Shown here piece by piece: positions 10,704 through 22,262 of a stretch of DNA of 64,000 nucleotides (position 1 is the first letter of the stretch; each line of letters opens with the position of its first letter). The DNA comes from Boesenbergia rotunda (taxonomy: Eukaryota > Streptophyta > Magnoliopsida > Zingiberales > Zingiberaceae). The position numbers and the translations under genes were made by a program. The DNA lies in contig JAGFNQ010000714.1 of NCBI GenBank assembly GCA_024364735.1, forward strand, positions 40,694-104,693, written 5' to 3'. A model generated the notes under the pieces. The model was not told the DNA's origin, did no database searches, and worked only from the letters and a program-made list of their open reading frames with translations.

Positions 10704-11347
10704 ACTACAAAGATAAGTGCCCACTAGGTAAAAAGGAGGTAATTCCTAAACCCAATTTCATTTATTTAAATTCTAACATGGGGTGTAGGAATGAGAATGC
10801 TAAAAAGGAGAAAAGAAGAAATATTCAATGCTTTACATGCGGGGAGCAAGGGCATTACCATACAAAATGTCCAAGGAAAAGAGAGTTGAAAAAGATGGAG
10901 CACCTTAGGAGTTTGGAAAAGGAAAATCAAGTTTTTAGAGCAGAACTTGATAAGTTAGAAAGAAACCTAGGTAGAGTTATTCAAGGGTCCAAAGGATTGA
11001 ACGTGATACACAAAGACCAAAATCTTATGAATGGTAGGCAAGGTCTAGGATATCACCCTAAGAGGGAAAATATGAGTAAAATGTCATATTCAAGGGTGCC
11101 CTATAACTATGGTAGAGAGAAAGTCAAAAATGGCAAAGAAAAGTCATTTAAAGAGAAAGAAAAGGAATTGACCAAGCAAAAGGTCTATAGGGTTAAGAGA
11201 GTGAGAGTGGAAGGTCAAGAAGCACCGGAGGAGCACCGGTGTGATCTTGCCTTTATAGATAAGTTACTTAGGGAGGTAACTAGGGCTAGAAGCCAAAATG
11301 GGATCCATGGTCCATGGATCTCAGGTGATTTCCTTCTAGGAAACTAG
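10704..11347 (+). CDS. Copia-B gag, C-terminal part (zinc knuckles, coiled coil)
   Basis: This resumes the gag frame after the LINE with HYKDKCPLGKK, the second half of the split knuckle. A second full CCHC knuckle follows (CFTCGEQGHYHTKC at about 10831-10872), then a Glu/Leu/Lys-rich segment with coiled-coil heptads (MEHLRSLEKENQVFRAELDK), a long basic tail, and a stop at 11345-11347. The open frame from 10778 has no internal stop. No protease or pol follows. A nucleic-acid-binding packaging protein is the family role; it is now separated from its N-terminus. Confidence 0.75.
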
Positions 11348-11766
11348 ATGGGCTATAGTGTGTGCCAAAAAGGCTAAGGTTAGTCTTAACCCTAGAGAAT
11401 TGGCACACTAAAGGGAGAATTATGGAGTAATAGAATGAAAATGAGACTATAATTAAACAAATTGGGTGTAATATGAAAATACCATATAACTTGATGCTAT
11501 TAATGTATTGTGAACAAGTATGAGAAGAGGCATCAAGTGGAGGTCCAAATTAGAACTTCAAGTTGAGGTTAAATGAGAAAATTTGGACAAGGTTGAGTTT
11601 TGTATCAATCTTGGGATTCGGGGTAATTTTGATTGAGATTATATTTTTCCCAAGTAGACTTAGGATCTATAAATCTTCTCACGAAATTTTAAATTTTTTG
11701 GAGATGTGTGGAATTAGTTATGCTTTTCTGAAAAATTGACTGGAAAAACTAGGATTTCAGGTATAA
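11348..11766 (+). other. Copia-B spacer between gag and internal promoter
   Basis: Non-coding AT-rich sequence of about 420 bases after the gag stop. No domain or RNA gene recognised. Confidence 0.5.
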
Positions 11767-11936
11767 ATCGACTGGCTCAGACCCAGTCGACTGGTCCATA
11801 ACACAGAACCTTCTGTGAGTTTTACCAGTCGACTACCTTGGGGACAATCGACTGGTCTCAACGATAAAAACATTCTGTGCGTTTTCCCAGTCGACTGCTC
11901 TGGGGGCAGTCTACTGGGACGCGAGTTCTATAAAAG
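11767..11936 (+). promoter_or_regulatory. Internal Copia-B promoter: GTCGAC palindromes plus TATA box
   Basis: Three palindromic pairs related to those of the LTR (about 11768-11800, 11826-11852, 11888-11917) are followed by CTATAAAAG at 11928-11936. The accessory gene ATG is about 200 bases downstream after a C-rich 5' UTR-like stretch. The layout repeats that of the LTR promoter inside the element. Promoter function is inferred from this resemblance. Confidence 0.6.
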
Positions 11937-12132
11937 AAAAAGGGCGCGGGGGCAGCCAAAACCTAGGGTTTTGGCGTGCCACCCCGACGACTCCTTCCTC
12001 TCCCGAGTTCTCTTTGCGTCCTCAGCCTCTCCAGAGCCCTAAAAACCCTTCCTAAGTCCTCCTCTAACCTCGATCTTCACCTAGGGTTGGTTAAAACTCC
12101 TCTCTTCAAGTCAATCCTTCAAAATCAACATC

Positions 12133-13426
12133 ATGAAGAGATTAGCGAAAATGTATCATGATTTAAGAATTAGTTCATTTAAACTTTGTTTTGGAACTAA
12201 TGTGATATTTTATGTATATTTTCTTTGGTATTTTCTCTTTTGGGGGGGTGTCTTGGTATGCATGCATGTATTTGGTATTTTAGGGTTGTGTCTAAGAGAT
12301 CAAGGGGTGAAGGTTCATCCCGTCAAGATCAGCAAGCCCTAGGAGAGGCCAGATTTAGATCCCTAGAATGCAAGAAGAGGTTTGAGGAAAATGAGTTTAC
12401 CCAAATGAATTGTAGGTATCTTAATAAAGCCTACTTTCAAGACAAGTATCCTCAAATCATCGAAATGGTCACTCATTTTGGTATAGAACAGTTAGTATAT
12501 TGTCAACATGATATCAATGTTGACTTATGCAAAGAATTCTATGCCAACTTGACTTGTATTGACTCGAAGAATAAACTTTATGAGTCTAGAGTAGCCGGTG
12601 CCACCATCCCCTTCTCAGCCATGATTTTGGCTAGCTTTTTAGAGTTTCGGGCATCAAATAATATCAATACATATTTTCCCAATGTTGTTGAGTCGCTTGA
12701 GTTTCCTGATGTAACCATCGATCAGATTCATTTACATTACTGTAGCAGACATAGGCATGAGTCTGAGTGCACCTTTGATGCAAAACCCATGAGTCCATTC
12801 AGTCATGTTCTGTACAAGATTGTTGTGGAGTGTCTCCTACCCATCATTACTAAGGGAATGGCAAGGATCTTATTGCCTCACCTAGTAATGATGTATGCTC
12901 TTGAGCGGAGGTTGGACATAGATGTCTCTCTTTATGTATTTACCTCGATTTGTCATTTTTCCCAAAGTGTGAATGGAAAAATATACATGTCATTTTGCCA
13001 TGTTCTGACATTGTTTTTCCAGTTGCGGTTTGGTATCCGCGTCACTAGTGGTCAGGTCAGGCACCTGTCCAAGGATTATGATCAGATAGGTACTCGTCAA
13101 TTATCCTTGGCAGACATTGAGAGTCGCCAGGGGCATTTGTGTGGAGACAGCGCCCAAAGTCATCTAGCTCAGATGAGGAGCCTGCTGGGATTGTTACACG
13201 TGCGGAGTTCACTCAGCTCTGATCAGATGTTCATAGGGTTCAGGAGGATGTTCATGGCATCCGTGAGGACATCCATGGAGTTCAGCAGATGGAGCAGAGG
13301 ATTGAGGCGGCGGTTCATGGGTTTACCAGCTGTCAGGATGAGATGTACGAGATGCTGCGGCAAATGCATCTATCATATCAGGCCCCACCTCCTCCTCCTC
13401 CTCCAGGCGACGACGACATGATGTGA
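12133..13426 (+). pseudogene. Copia-B accessory gene, 'putative plant transposon protein' type
   Basis: A plausible spliced model starts at ATG 12133, with exon 1 12133-12152, a GT-AG intron 12153-12283 (acceptor TATTTTAG) and exon 2 from 12284. The protein has a basic N-terminus (KRSRGEGSSRQ), then FTQMNCRYLNKAYFQDKYP and the CKEFYANL...SRVAGATIPFS block seen in the plant transposon protein family found in retrotransposons (Pfam PF20167 type, from memory). After about 13150 the current frame stops making sense. A neighbouring frame encodes a heptad-rich coil (VHGIREDIHGVQQMEQRIEA) and a poly-proline end GDDDMM with TGA 13424-13426, but has a stop near 13220, so at least one frameshift and one stop are present. 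Biochemical role unknown. Confidence 0.6.
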
Positions 13427-14733
13427 TGGCATGGCGCAGCATACAGAGCAGTTTAGTGTTGAAAGTGCTTATATTTATTGTTTTCTTATACCTCTCAAAC
13501 ACTCATTATTCTGGTGTTGTAACACTTGGATGACTTCAGGGCTTTAGCCCTTGCTACTTTTCATATTTTATTTCATGACGGCCTTTATGTTTTTCTTATC
13601 TTGATGTATGATACAATTTATATTGATGCTATGTTATGTTGTGTTATGTCATGATTTGTTTTTATTGTTTTATTTTATTCAGATACATGAGTTGATTATT
13701 GTTTTATGATACATGATTTGAGTTTTATTTGAAAGTAGTAAATTGTATTGATAAAATGATATGGTGTTTAAGTTATGATCTTTATATATATGTGTTCATG
13801 ATATAGTTTGATATCCTATATTGTTTATATTACTTAACATATATTGGTTGAAAATTAAATGATGGGATTTCTATAGATAAGCGCATGGGAAAGCTTTCTT
13901 TTAATGATCATTTAGAGTTAAGAAAGAAAGAGGGGGAGCTTTTGTCAAAATGAAAGTATCTTTGTAAAAAGGGGAGGTTTAGAAACCATTCTATGTGTCC
14001 AATAGAGGTGAATGAAATTGGAAAATATAGGAAATCATGATTGCATTTCAAAGTTGATACAAAGTTGACATTTTGGGCGAAAATTTGAGGTTGTACCAAA
14101 AGTCAAGCACGGTTGATGTTTTTCATGAAAATATATTTTTCTAGGGTAGGGAATACTCTAACAAACGTGCTTGCAAAGTTTCACATTTTTTCGGATTTTT
14201 TAGAATTTTATACGCGTTTCTGAATTTCGGCTGGAAATTCAGAAACTGTCGTATTAGTCGACTGCCCTGGGGGCAGTCGACTGGTAGTTTGGGCAGAAAG
14301 CTATTTGATGATTTCTGAGGGGTTTTTTCAGAAATCTGATTGAGTTCTATTTGACATCAGGGGTTAGGTTGCTTTAGGCAATCTTTTTGATGATGTCAAA
14401 GGGGGAGAACTTGGGAATTAAGTTAGGTTTGGGTTGAAACTTAAGTTAGGTTTGGGTTGAAACTTAATCTTGATTGGTTTGTGATACTTTGGAGTTAAGT
14501 TGGGATAACTTAACCGGTTGTTATGAGTAGAGTTAAGTTGGGAGAACTTAATTTGGGATTAGCATGAGAATTGAAAATTGGGAGAAAGCATAGGTTAAGG
14601 GGGAGGTTGCCTCTTGTGTGTTATGCTTTGATTTTCAATTGCTTTTGCTATTGTTATTGCTATTGCTATTCTTTATCATTGTTGTTATGTTTACCTAACT
14701 TAACATATTGTCACACATCTAAAAGGGAGAGAT
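13427..14733 (+). other. Copia-B 3' internal region with palindrome and polypurine tract
   Basis: AT-rich, non-coding. It contains one more LTR-like palindrome (about 14254-14283), a CT/TTG-rich microsatellite-like stretch (14640-14690) and the purine tract AAAAGGGAGAGA immediately before the 3' LTR (14720-14733), where plus-strand DNA synthesis is primed in copia elements. Confidence 0.7.
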
Positions 14734-15427
14734 TGTTGGGGCAATCGGCCACCCTATGATCTGGAGGATCATGGTGTTTTGATGCGTGTGGGCAATATGG
14801 TTAAGTTATGGTTTATTGTTGGACTAACATGTGTACAGGAGTGTGCAAGTGTACAGGTACACATGGACTTGATTGATGTCTTCGGGTGAAGGATGGCATG
14901 GAGGCAAGCTGGAGGCTTGCGTGCGCATCCGAGGGACCGTTAGATAGCAGGGACGATGAGCCGAGGGATGCGGACTTCGAGGCGTACGTGAAGAGTGGCA
15001 TGGAGGCAAGTTGAAGGCTTGCGTGCGCATCCGAGGGACGAGGGCCGAAGATGAAGAGGGCGTGAAAGCAACAGTCGAGGTTGTTGGTGAAGAGTCAACC
15101 GGGTTGTGAGGGTCGGAGTATGAGTGTTTGTACTCAGGGGCTAAGTCGGGAGGGTTCAAGTGCGAAGAGACATGTACTCGGGAGTAAACCCCTAGGCTTA
15201 GGTGTGTACTAGTCGACTGGCCCATGGGCAGTCGACTGGTGTCCGCTGGAACAGGCTGGCAGATTCGAACGTTATACGGCAACGGTCGAATCTGAGTGGG
15301 ACCAGTCGACTGCCCCAGGGGCAGTCGACTGGTAGCACCTGTTTCATATTCGAGCCCTATTTAAAGGGGCTCGTTTCAGACTACTATCTCTGGAAGAAAC
15401 TCGCTTGGGTAAAGTGAGTTAGTAGTC
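14734..15427 (+). repeat. Copia-B 3' LTR, first part
   Basis: It begins TGTTGGGGCAATCGGCCACC, includes palindromes (15209-15241, 15300-15332) and TATTTAAAG (15358-15366), and is cut at GTTAGTAGTC by a CACTA-like element. It resumes at about 34956. Confidence 0.92.
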
Positions 15428-16080
15428 TACTATGTGAAAATTGATAATAAACTTTGGATATTATCTGAAGTAATAAGTAGATAATTACCGAAGTAGACGC
15501 GCATGAAGTAAAAATGTCAGTTTTTTACTTCACCACGAAATACCGAAGTCTTTCACCGGTTCAAAATCGGTTCAAAGTTGAACCGTTTTCGAAGTAAAAT
15601 GGCTCTATTACTTCATCGATCTTGCTGAAGTATTTGATCGTATATAACTTCATAAGTTGACAAAGTAAAATATTTATATGACTTCACAAATTTTTTATTC
15701 TCGTGTAATAAATCTTTAATTTTACTTCTACAAAATTTGAATTGGTCGAAGTATTTTTTGTTGCATTACTTCAGCATATTGTAGACATATTAGAGTATAT
15801 GTTGCTATAACAAATATTTAAATTTAGCGAAGTAATTTATACAAACGACTTCACAAATTAAACAAATATTTTTTCACCACAATTTAAATTACTACAACAC
15901 AATATTTTTCACCATCAAAATTAAACAAATATATATATATATATATATCAGAAATATCTATTTCTTACAACTCAAAAGTGTATATTCATAAAAGACATTA
16001 ACCAACTTCACACAAAATCTGTTGTATTTATAAATCACAAAATACAATCAAATTTTTTTTCACAACCTACACTTAGGCAC
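15428..16080. other. CACTA-like element, left end
   Basis: Holds the left inverted repeat and AT-rich subterminal sequence with repeated GAAGTA, plus a short TA microsatellite at about 15932-15948. No gene. Ends in the GGCAC target duplication of the Athila insertion (16076-16080). Confidence 0.65.
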
Positions 16081-18428
16081 TGATAGATTCCATTTTATTG
16101 ATCATTTGAGTGGCTTAAATCCCTGTTTGATCTATGTTTTTATTGCCAAAATTGTGAAATTGCCTAGGTTTTAGAACTTATTCATATTTTAGACTTAAAT
16201 GCAAAATTACACATATTTGAGTTAATTGGCCACTAAATTTTTGATTTATTTTTGTAGGCATCAAAGGTTCCTGGACCTAGAGCATATTGGGTCAAACTTG
16301 AGTCGGAAGTGAACCGGATCGAATTATCAAGCCTACGATTAATCCGGGCCGTCCGATTCAAGAGCGGCTAGATCTGAGCCATCCGGGACTATCTGAAGCA
16401 ATCCGAGCTAGGGTTAGGGTTAATCAAGCTCTATGATCAGGATCTAAAGATTTCATCCCAATCAGAGCTAAATCAACCGTTGGATCAAGCAAGGAGGGCT
16501 CTAGAGCGTCCATTCACAGATAGAGTTGATCTGGACCATCCGTTGCATATCTGGAGGATCCGAGCTACCACGAGGCAGATCCTGACCTCAGATCACCATC
16601 ATCAAAGTTTGGCTCAAATCAGAGCGAGATCAGTCGTTGGATTGAAGTGGATCAATCTGGACCGTTCAAAGCTAAATACTTAAGGAAATCTTCTGCGCAG
16701 AAAACCTTGTCGCGTCTTCAGCCTAGCTCCACTGTTCTTCGCCATTCTTCCTCGTTTCTTCATCGTTCTTCAAAGTTCTTGTTTCCATGAAGGCGTGACC
16801 ACCTCATCTTCCATTCCAGATCAAGAATCAAGTTTTTGGCGATTGGTGATTGAAGTATTCTGCTCATTTGCGCTGGAACAGAGGATTTCTTGGGGGTTCC
16901 GGCAGTTCTCAGTCCGATCATCTTCTTCTCGACCATAATCCATTTCAAAGCTTCTGAACCACTTGTAGGGGTTCTCAGGTGAGCTCAGAAGTTTCCCATA
17001 TCATCATCGCAGCTCCTCCAATCGAGATGGAGTGAATCGGATGGAAAATTCCATCAAGCGCAGATTCTGTTCAGAAACAACTTCAGAATCGATTGTCCAT
17101 CGATTTGCTGAGCCTAGGGGTTCAAAGCCGGTTCTTGATTGACAACCAAGAATTCTTGAGATGAGGAAGGAGTTGAGGAGTAGTTTAGATCCTTAGTTTC
17201 TAAGTTTATAGCTGTAGTTTCAATTCGGCACTGTTATGTTCTGAAATTCTGCTGTAGTTACTGAATTTTTTGATTCTCAAGTTCTTAGCTGTAGTTTAGC
17301 TCTAATTCCGCAAGTAGAATATATAGGAACTTGTTTAGTGATCAACTTAGTTAAATTTCGGTTTATTCCAGCTCAATTTCTTGTGTGCCAACCACATTCC
17401 TGGCGTGCCAACTTGTTTACTGCAATTTAGTTTCAGTTCTGAGTTTATTTCAGATTGTTGCTTTCTGAGTTATCTCCTAGCTGTTTAGTTGTTAATCTTT
17501 GATCTAGCATTAGATAGATAGTATGTTTAGTTAAGATAGCACTCAAATTTAGCTAGGTTGCAATTCCATTCCTTGCGTGCCACTTAAACTTCTTGCGTGC
17601 CATTTTAATTTTGCCAACTCAAATTCTGTTCTGAATTTTCCAGCTGTTGTTGGAGAATCTTTGTTAGGTAAATACTAGACATTTTGGCTTAGTTCATCTG
17701 GTTTTTCGAGCAGTGTATCAAGCTGATTTTGCTTGTGTTTTGAGCCCCAAACCTTATACTGAAATTCTGAAAACCAAATTCCAATTTCTGCACTTCCCAT
17801 TTCCGAATTTTGCTTCTCTTCTCAAGTTTGAATTCAGTTTCAATTCTTAGTGGTGTGCCACATGCTTTTGATCTATTTGAATCTGAATTTAACTTGTCAT
17901 TTGTGGAATCTGATTGAGTAGAAATCAATAATTTTTTCTTAGAGTTCAATTTCTGAATTTTGCATGTGTTTCCTTGTGTAGAGCTAGTTTGTTTTCGAAA
18001 ACTCCATAACTGCTTTTACTTTATTGCTTGGCACTTCTTTTGGTTTGTTGCAAACAGAAAACGATTTCCCATAAAAAAAATATTGTAAGTGTTTGAGTAA
18101 GTTTCCATTAGTTGAGTTTTCCCTTTAGTGCCAACTTCTTGCTTGGTTTATTAGCTAAGTCTTCTAATTTCGTTTCTTCCATTGCAACTTCATTTTTCAA
18201 TTAAAATCCAAAAACCAAATTACTTGTTTGAAACCCAAAAACGACACATAACTACAAGTGTGAATCAAGCACGACAACTAGCCCCGAGAAAAATACGACC
18301 TGTGGCCCCTATATTACATTTTCAGATTTTGAGTTGTAAAAGGGTTTCCAGTTATTCATTCATATATATTTAAATTCTAATAGTCCCACAATTCGTGACA
18401 AATTTAATTAGTATATTTGGGGTTATCA
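16081..18428 (+). repeat. Athila LTR copy in plus orientation
   Basis: It begins TGATAGATTCC, ends GGGTTATCA, is 2348 bases long and is the reverse complement of 28479-30827 (2349 bases) with few differences. Several short ORFs in it also appear in the other copy and are not genes. Confidence 0.9.
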
Positions 18429-18434
18429 AATTTT

Positions 18435-18452
18435 TGGCGCCATTGCCGGGGA
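18435..18452 (+). other. Athila primer-binding site copy, exactly 18 bases
   Basis: TGGCGCCATTGCCGGGGA, one base different from the copy at 28455-28472. The next base already belongs to the inverted LTR. Eighteen bases is the length copied from a tRNA primer up to its modified base in plus-strand strong-stop DNA. Confidence 0.85.
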
Positions 18453-18837
18453 TGATTGGGATGAAATCTTCAGATCTTGATCATAGAGCTTGATTAACCC
18501 TAACCCTAGCTCGGATTGCTTCAGATCGTCCAGGATGGCTCAGATCTAGCCGCTCTTGAATCGGACGGCCCGGATTAATCGTAGGCTTGATAATTCGATC
18601 CGGTTCACTTCCGACTCAAGTTTGACCCAATATGCTCTAGGTCCAGGAACCTTTGATGCCTACAAAAATAAATCAAGAATTTAGTGGCCAATTAACTCAA
18701 ATATGTGTAATTTTTCATTTAAGTCCAAAATATGAATAAGTTCTAAAACCTAGGCAATTTCACAATTTTGGCAATAAAAACATAGATCAAACAGGGATTT
18801 AAGCCACTCAAATGATCAATAAAATGGAATCTATCAA
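18453..18837 (-). repeat. Athila LTR, truncated copy in minus orientation
   Basis: The 385 bases match 30443-30827, the U3-side end of the LTR. The copy terminates at the normal LTR start (TGATAGATTCC on the minus strand) next to the polypurine tract, while its other edge is the junction with the primer-site copy. Two to three bases (TGA) are shared at the junction. Confidence 0.88.
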
Positions 18838-21800
18838 CTCCCCCACACTTAGCCTTGAGCGTCTCACGAAAATAGTAAATTTGTATCCCCTAGATTTTCT
18901 TAAGCACAATTAGAAGCAATTGAAAAGAAATTACCTAGGGTTGTCAATTCTCATAAATCTAAGCTCTATGGATTACTGTCTTGTCCTTAAATCAATAACT
19001 TAGCCTTTTCATCCATCATGAGTCATTGAGATGAATCTAAATCACTAGCCTTTCAAGGAAAATATTGGTGGCTCTCTCCTAAGTTCTAAGTTGATGATTG
19101 AAGTGGAGCTCACTCAAACACACATGCTTCTTGCACTACCATAGGCTTGTTTATTATCTACTCTCTACCACTTATCATGATTAGGATCAACATCTATAAA
19201 AACAAAGAAAAACATAGAAAATGGTAAGGAGTGAAATAAAAGCTAAGGAAATGGAAACATTAGTAAAGTGGAAGACTTGAGTGCTTGGGAATGTTTCCGA
19301 TGAACTTTGCTCTCTTATCAGTCCCCTAGTGAATTCAAAAGTGTCCTGGAGTAAACTCTTGCCTTGCACTTCAAAAATTCAATAAAAATCCCTCACTAGA
19401 CCCTTTGTGCCACTTGTCTACCTTGTGTGTCATTTGTATTTCTTTCTCTTCTCTTTACTGATTTTCTTTTCTTTTCCTTTATCCTCTAGCAAGGTTAGAC
19501 TTGTAGTGGAGCAAAGCTTTCAATTTGGATGAGAGAAACTTCAATGATTCCATGGTGCCGAAATTTCAAAGGTGTGCCAACTTGCTTCTTCTTTTCTCAT
19601 CTCATTTTCTCCAACTGTTTTTCTTCCCTTTTTGTTTTTCCTTTTCTGCTCTGAATTCTTCTCAGGGAGCATTTCGAATCATTGTTGCATCAGAGAACTT
19701 AAAACATCAATTGACATAAATGCTTGCTCTACAACAGTTAGCATCCATGATTCCTTGATTTCAGAATTAATAGGCTGCAATTCTTCCTTAATTCAGATTT
19801 CACTCAGATTTCATTCAACTTCTGATCAGTGAATTAGATTTCCAGCTCAGATTGGGTTCAGCTCTATCTCAAAACAAGTAGTATTTGCTTCAAATGATAA
19901 TAGAAAACTCAATAGTTCCACTTAAAATTCAAATCAACACATGACATTTCAGCCCCTTGCCTTAACTACTTTTCCATTTCTTTCTTCTCAGCAGCTTCTA
20001 GCATCCACGGTTTCAATTTCAGATATGAAGTTGAATATGCACCTTCAACTTCAGATACAATTTGCACTTAATATTTTGCTTAACAGCTTCTCAAAATTCA
20101 GATTATAGGCTTATAATGCATTGCAGCTCAGATTCATTTCTTTCAGCTTTTTCAGTCTTCACTTAGCTTCATCTCAGATTTTTCTCAGCTTGTGTTCATC
20201 CTTCACTCAGCTTTAATTTCAGAGTTTACAGCCCTCAATTCAGTTCCAGCTCCGATCAGTCCAGCTACTCCAAATCAGCACTCAGCGAACTCAGATTTAG
20301 TTGCAAGTTGATACACTACTTTGATAGCTTGCTGTCTTCTTTAATTGCTAGCAAATTTTGCCTAATTCGGTTCTACACAACTGCATCCCAGCTTCTCTCA
20401 AAGTATTTCTGAAATTACTGCCAATATATAGATGCAATTCTGCTATTGCACTCCATTTTAAAACTTTGGCACAGCTTTTCTCATTACTTCAAATTGTGTT
20501 CAGCTTCACTTCACTTATGACTTCCACCTTAGCACAAAATTCTTTCTTAAATTTGTTAACTGCCCAGCTGAAGTTCCTAAACTACTTGTTTCAATTTTCA
20601 GCACCATAAACTTAATTTCCGGATGAATAGCCTAAACAACCAATTTCAGTTTTCAAGTTGGTGCAAAATAGATTTTGTGGTGTCTCAATATAAGCCCTTC
20701 ATGTGTTTCAACTCTGACTTCTTTCCCATACATATTTCACTACATTTCTTGCACAAATTTCAGCATCTTACAACTCACTTGCATTCAGTTTTCATCATTT
20801 CAGTAGCTCCAAATCAACCTCGGCAGATTACAGCTCTCCATGCAATGCCATTCAAATCTTCAGCTGCAGAATTTCCTGCATTTCCCTGCTTCAATATCAT
20901 CTTTTCTTTCCTGCCCATATCTGCATTTTCGGATTGTTTCTGCTGAAATTCAGATTGTTTTCAGATGGTACAGCTTCAGCACTCGGCAGATCAGATTCTG
21001 AATTGCAAACTCAAATTCAGCATTGCAATAATTCAGCTCAGCAAAACTTGTTACTGATCTACAAGTTCCTTGCATTCCAGATTTCCTCACAGCTTCAAAC
21101 ATGAATTTTTCAGCCTTCAATTCAGATTGTTTTAAACTTGTTTTTAGCTGCAGTTCAGATCATTTCCAGCTGCAATTCAGATCATTCCAGACCAGGACAT
21201 GCTTCACTTGGAATTCCCTTTCCACTTTGGTGTAGAATCTTTTTTTCTTCTCGACATGGCACAGATTTTTTTCTTTCTTTGGCACAGTTTGTCTTCATTT
21301 GGTGCCAACTTTCTCCTAATTGCAGATTTTTGGTTCTTCTTTTCTCTTCTTGCGTGGCACTTTGATCTTCAAAATGTGATAAGGAAACTTGATCTCCAAT
21401 TGCTTCCATCTCTCTTGCGCATTCTTGGCATTCCAACTCACTCAAATTGTGATTGTTTCCATCCTTCCATTGCAAAAAATTTTTCGAAATGAAATTGCTT
21501 CCAAATCACTAATCACTCCCCCACACTTAAAACTTTGTCCGTCTCGGGCAAAATAACATCAAGAAAACATCCCAAGCAAACAAATCCATAGAAAAATTGG
21601 GGTTAAGATTAGGAATAAGGAAAGACAATTCAAGAAGAGTATGTATCAAGTATGATCATGGAAAAATGAAAACAATAGGATTAGTCTTCATAAATGTGAT
21701 CCAATCAACGAAATATGGTTTTAAAAGAACCTAAGCAAGTTCTAGAGTTCAATAACATGTGTGTCACAAATAAGGCTAATCTCACTAGGTAAAAATAATC

Positions 21801-22262
21801 CATCTCAAATCCTCAATAAAGAATCCAAAGCAAAATCGTACTCAAGCATCCAAGATTTCATCCATGAACTCAAACCCTAAGTTTTGACAACCGAATTTAA
21901 TTTATTTTTCAAAAGACTCTAAAATGCTATTGAGATAACCTAAGGGATACATTTATTTCTAATCATGCAATAAAAAGGGCTAAAATGAAATACATGGTAA
22001 TTACAATGATTTTATTCATGTCATGTATCTTAAGCATTTATTATTAGCTACTTACTTCAAAAAGAGAAAGAATTTCTTCCTAGAACCATGAAAATGTGCT
22101 AAGAGAAAAGACATGGTATTTACAATGAAGAATTTCATTAGAACTTTAAAGTATCTACTTGAGAAAATTTCTTGCGCACGCAAACTTGAATTTATTCTTG
22201 TAAAAAGTAAAGAAATGGTATATACAAAGAAAAATGAGTGCAAAAGTTAGTGAACTCCCCTT
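18838..22262 (-). other. Athila 3' non-coding region with polypurine tract
   Basis: On the minus strand, TAAGTGTGGGGGAGT (18838-18852) directly precedes the LTR and is the polypurine tract. Between it and the pol stop lie about 3.4 kb without a convincing gene. The segment 19560-21200 is a degenerate low-complexity tract in which TTCAG/CTCAGATT recurs. Athila elements often carry an env-like ORF here; I can see no remnant of one. Confidence 0.7.

Noticed and set aside
16480..18373. Short ORFs in the Athila LTR copies, repeated at 28958-30428
   Set aside because: They occur twice only because the LTR does; no domain and no codon bias seen.
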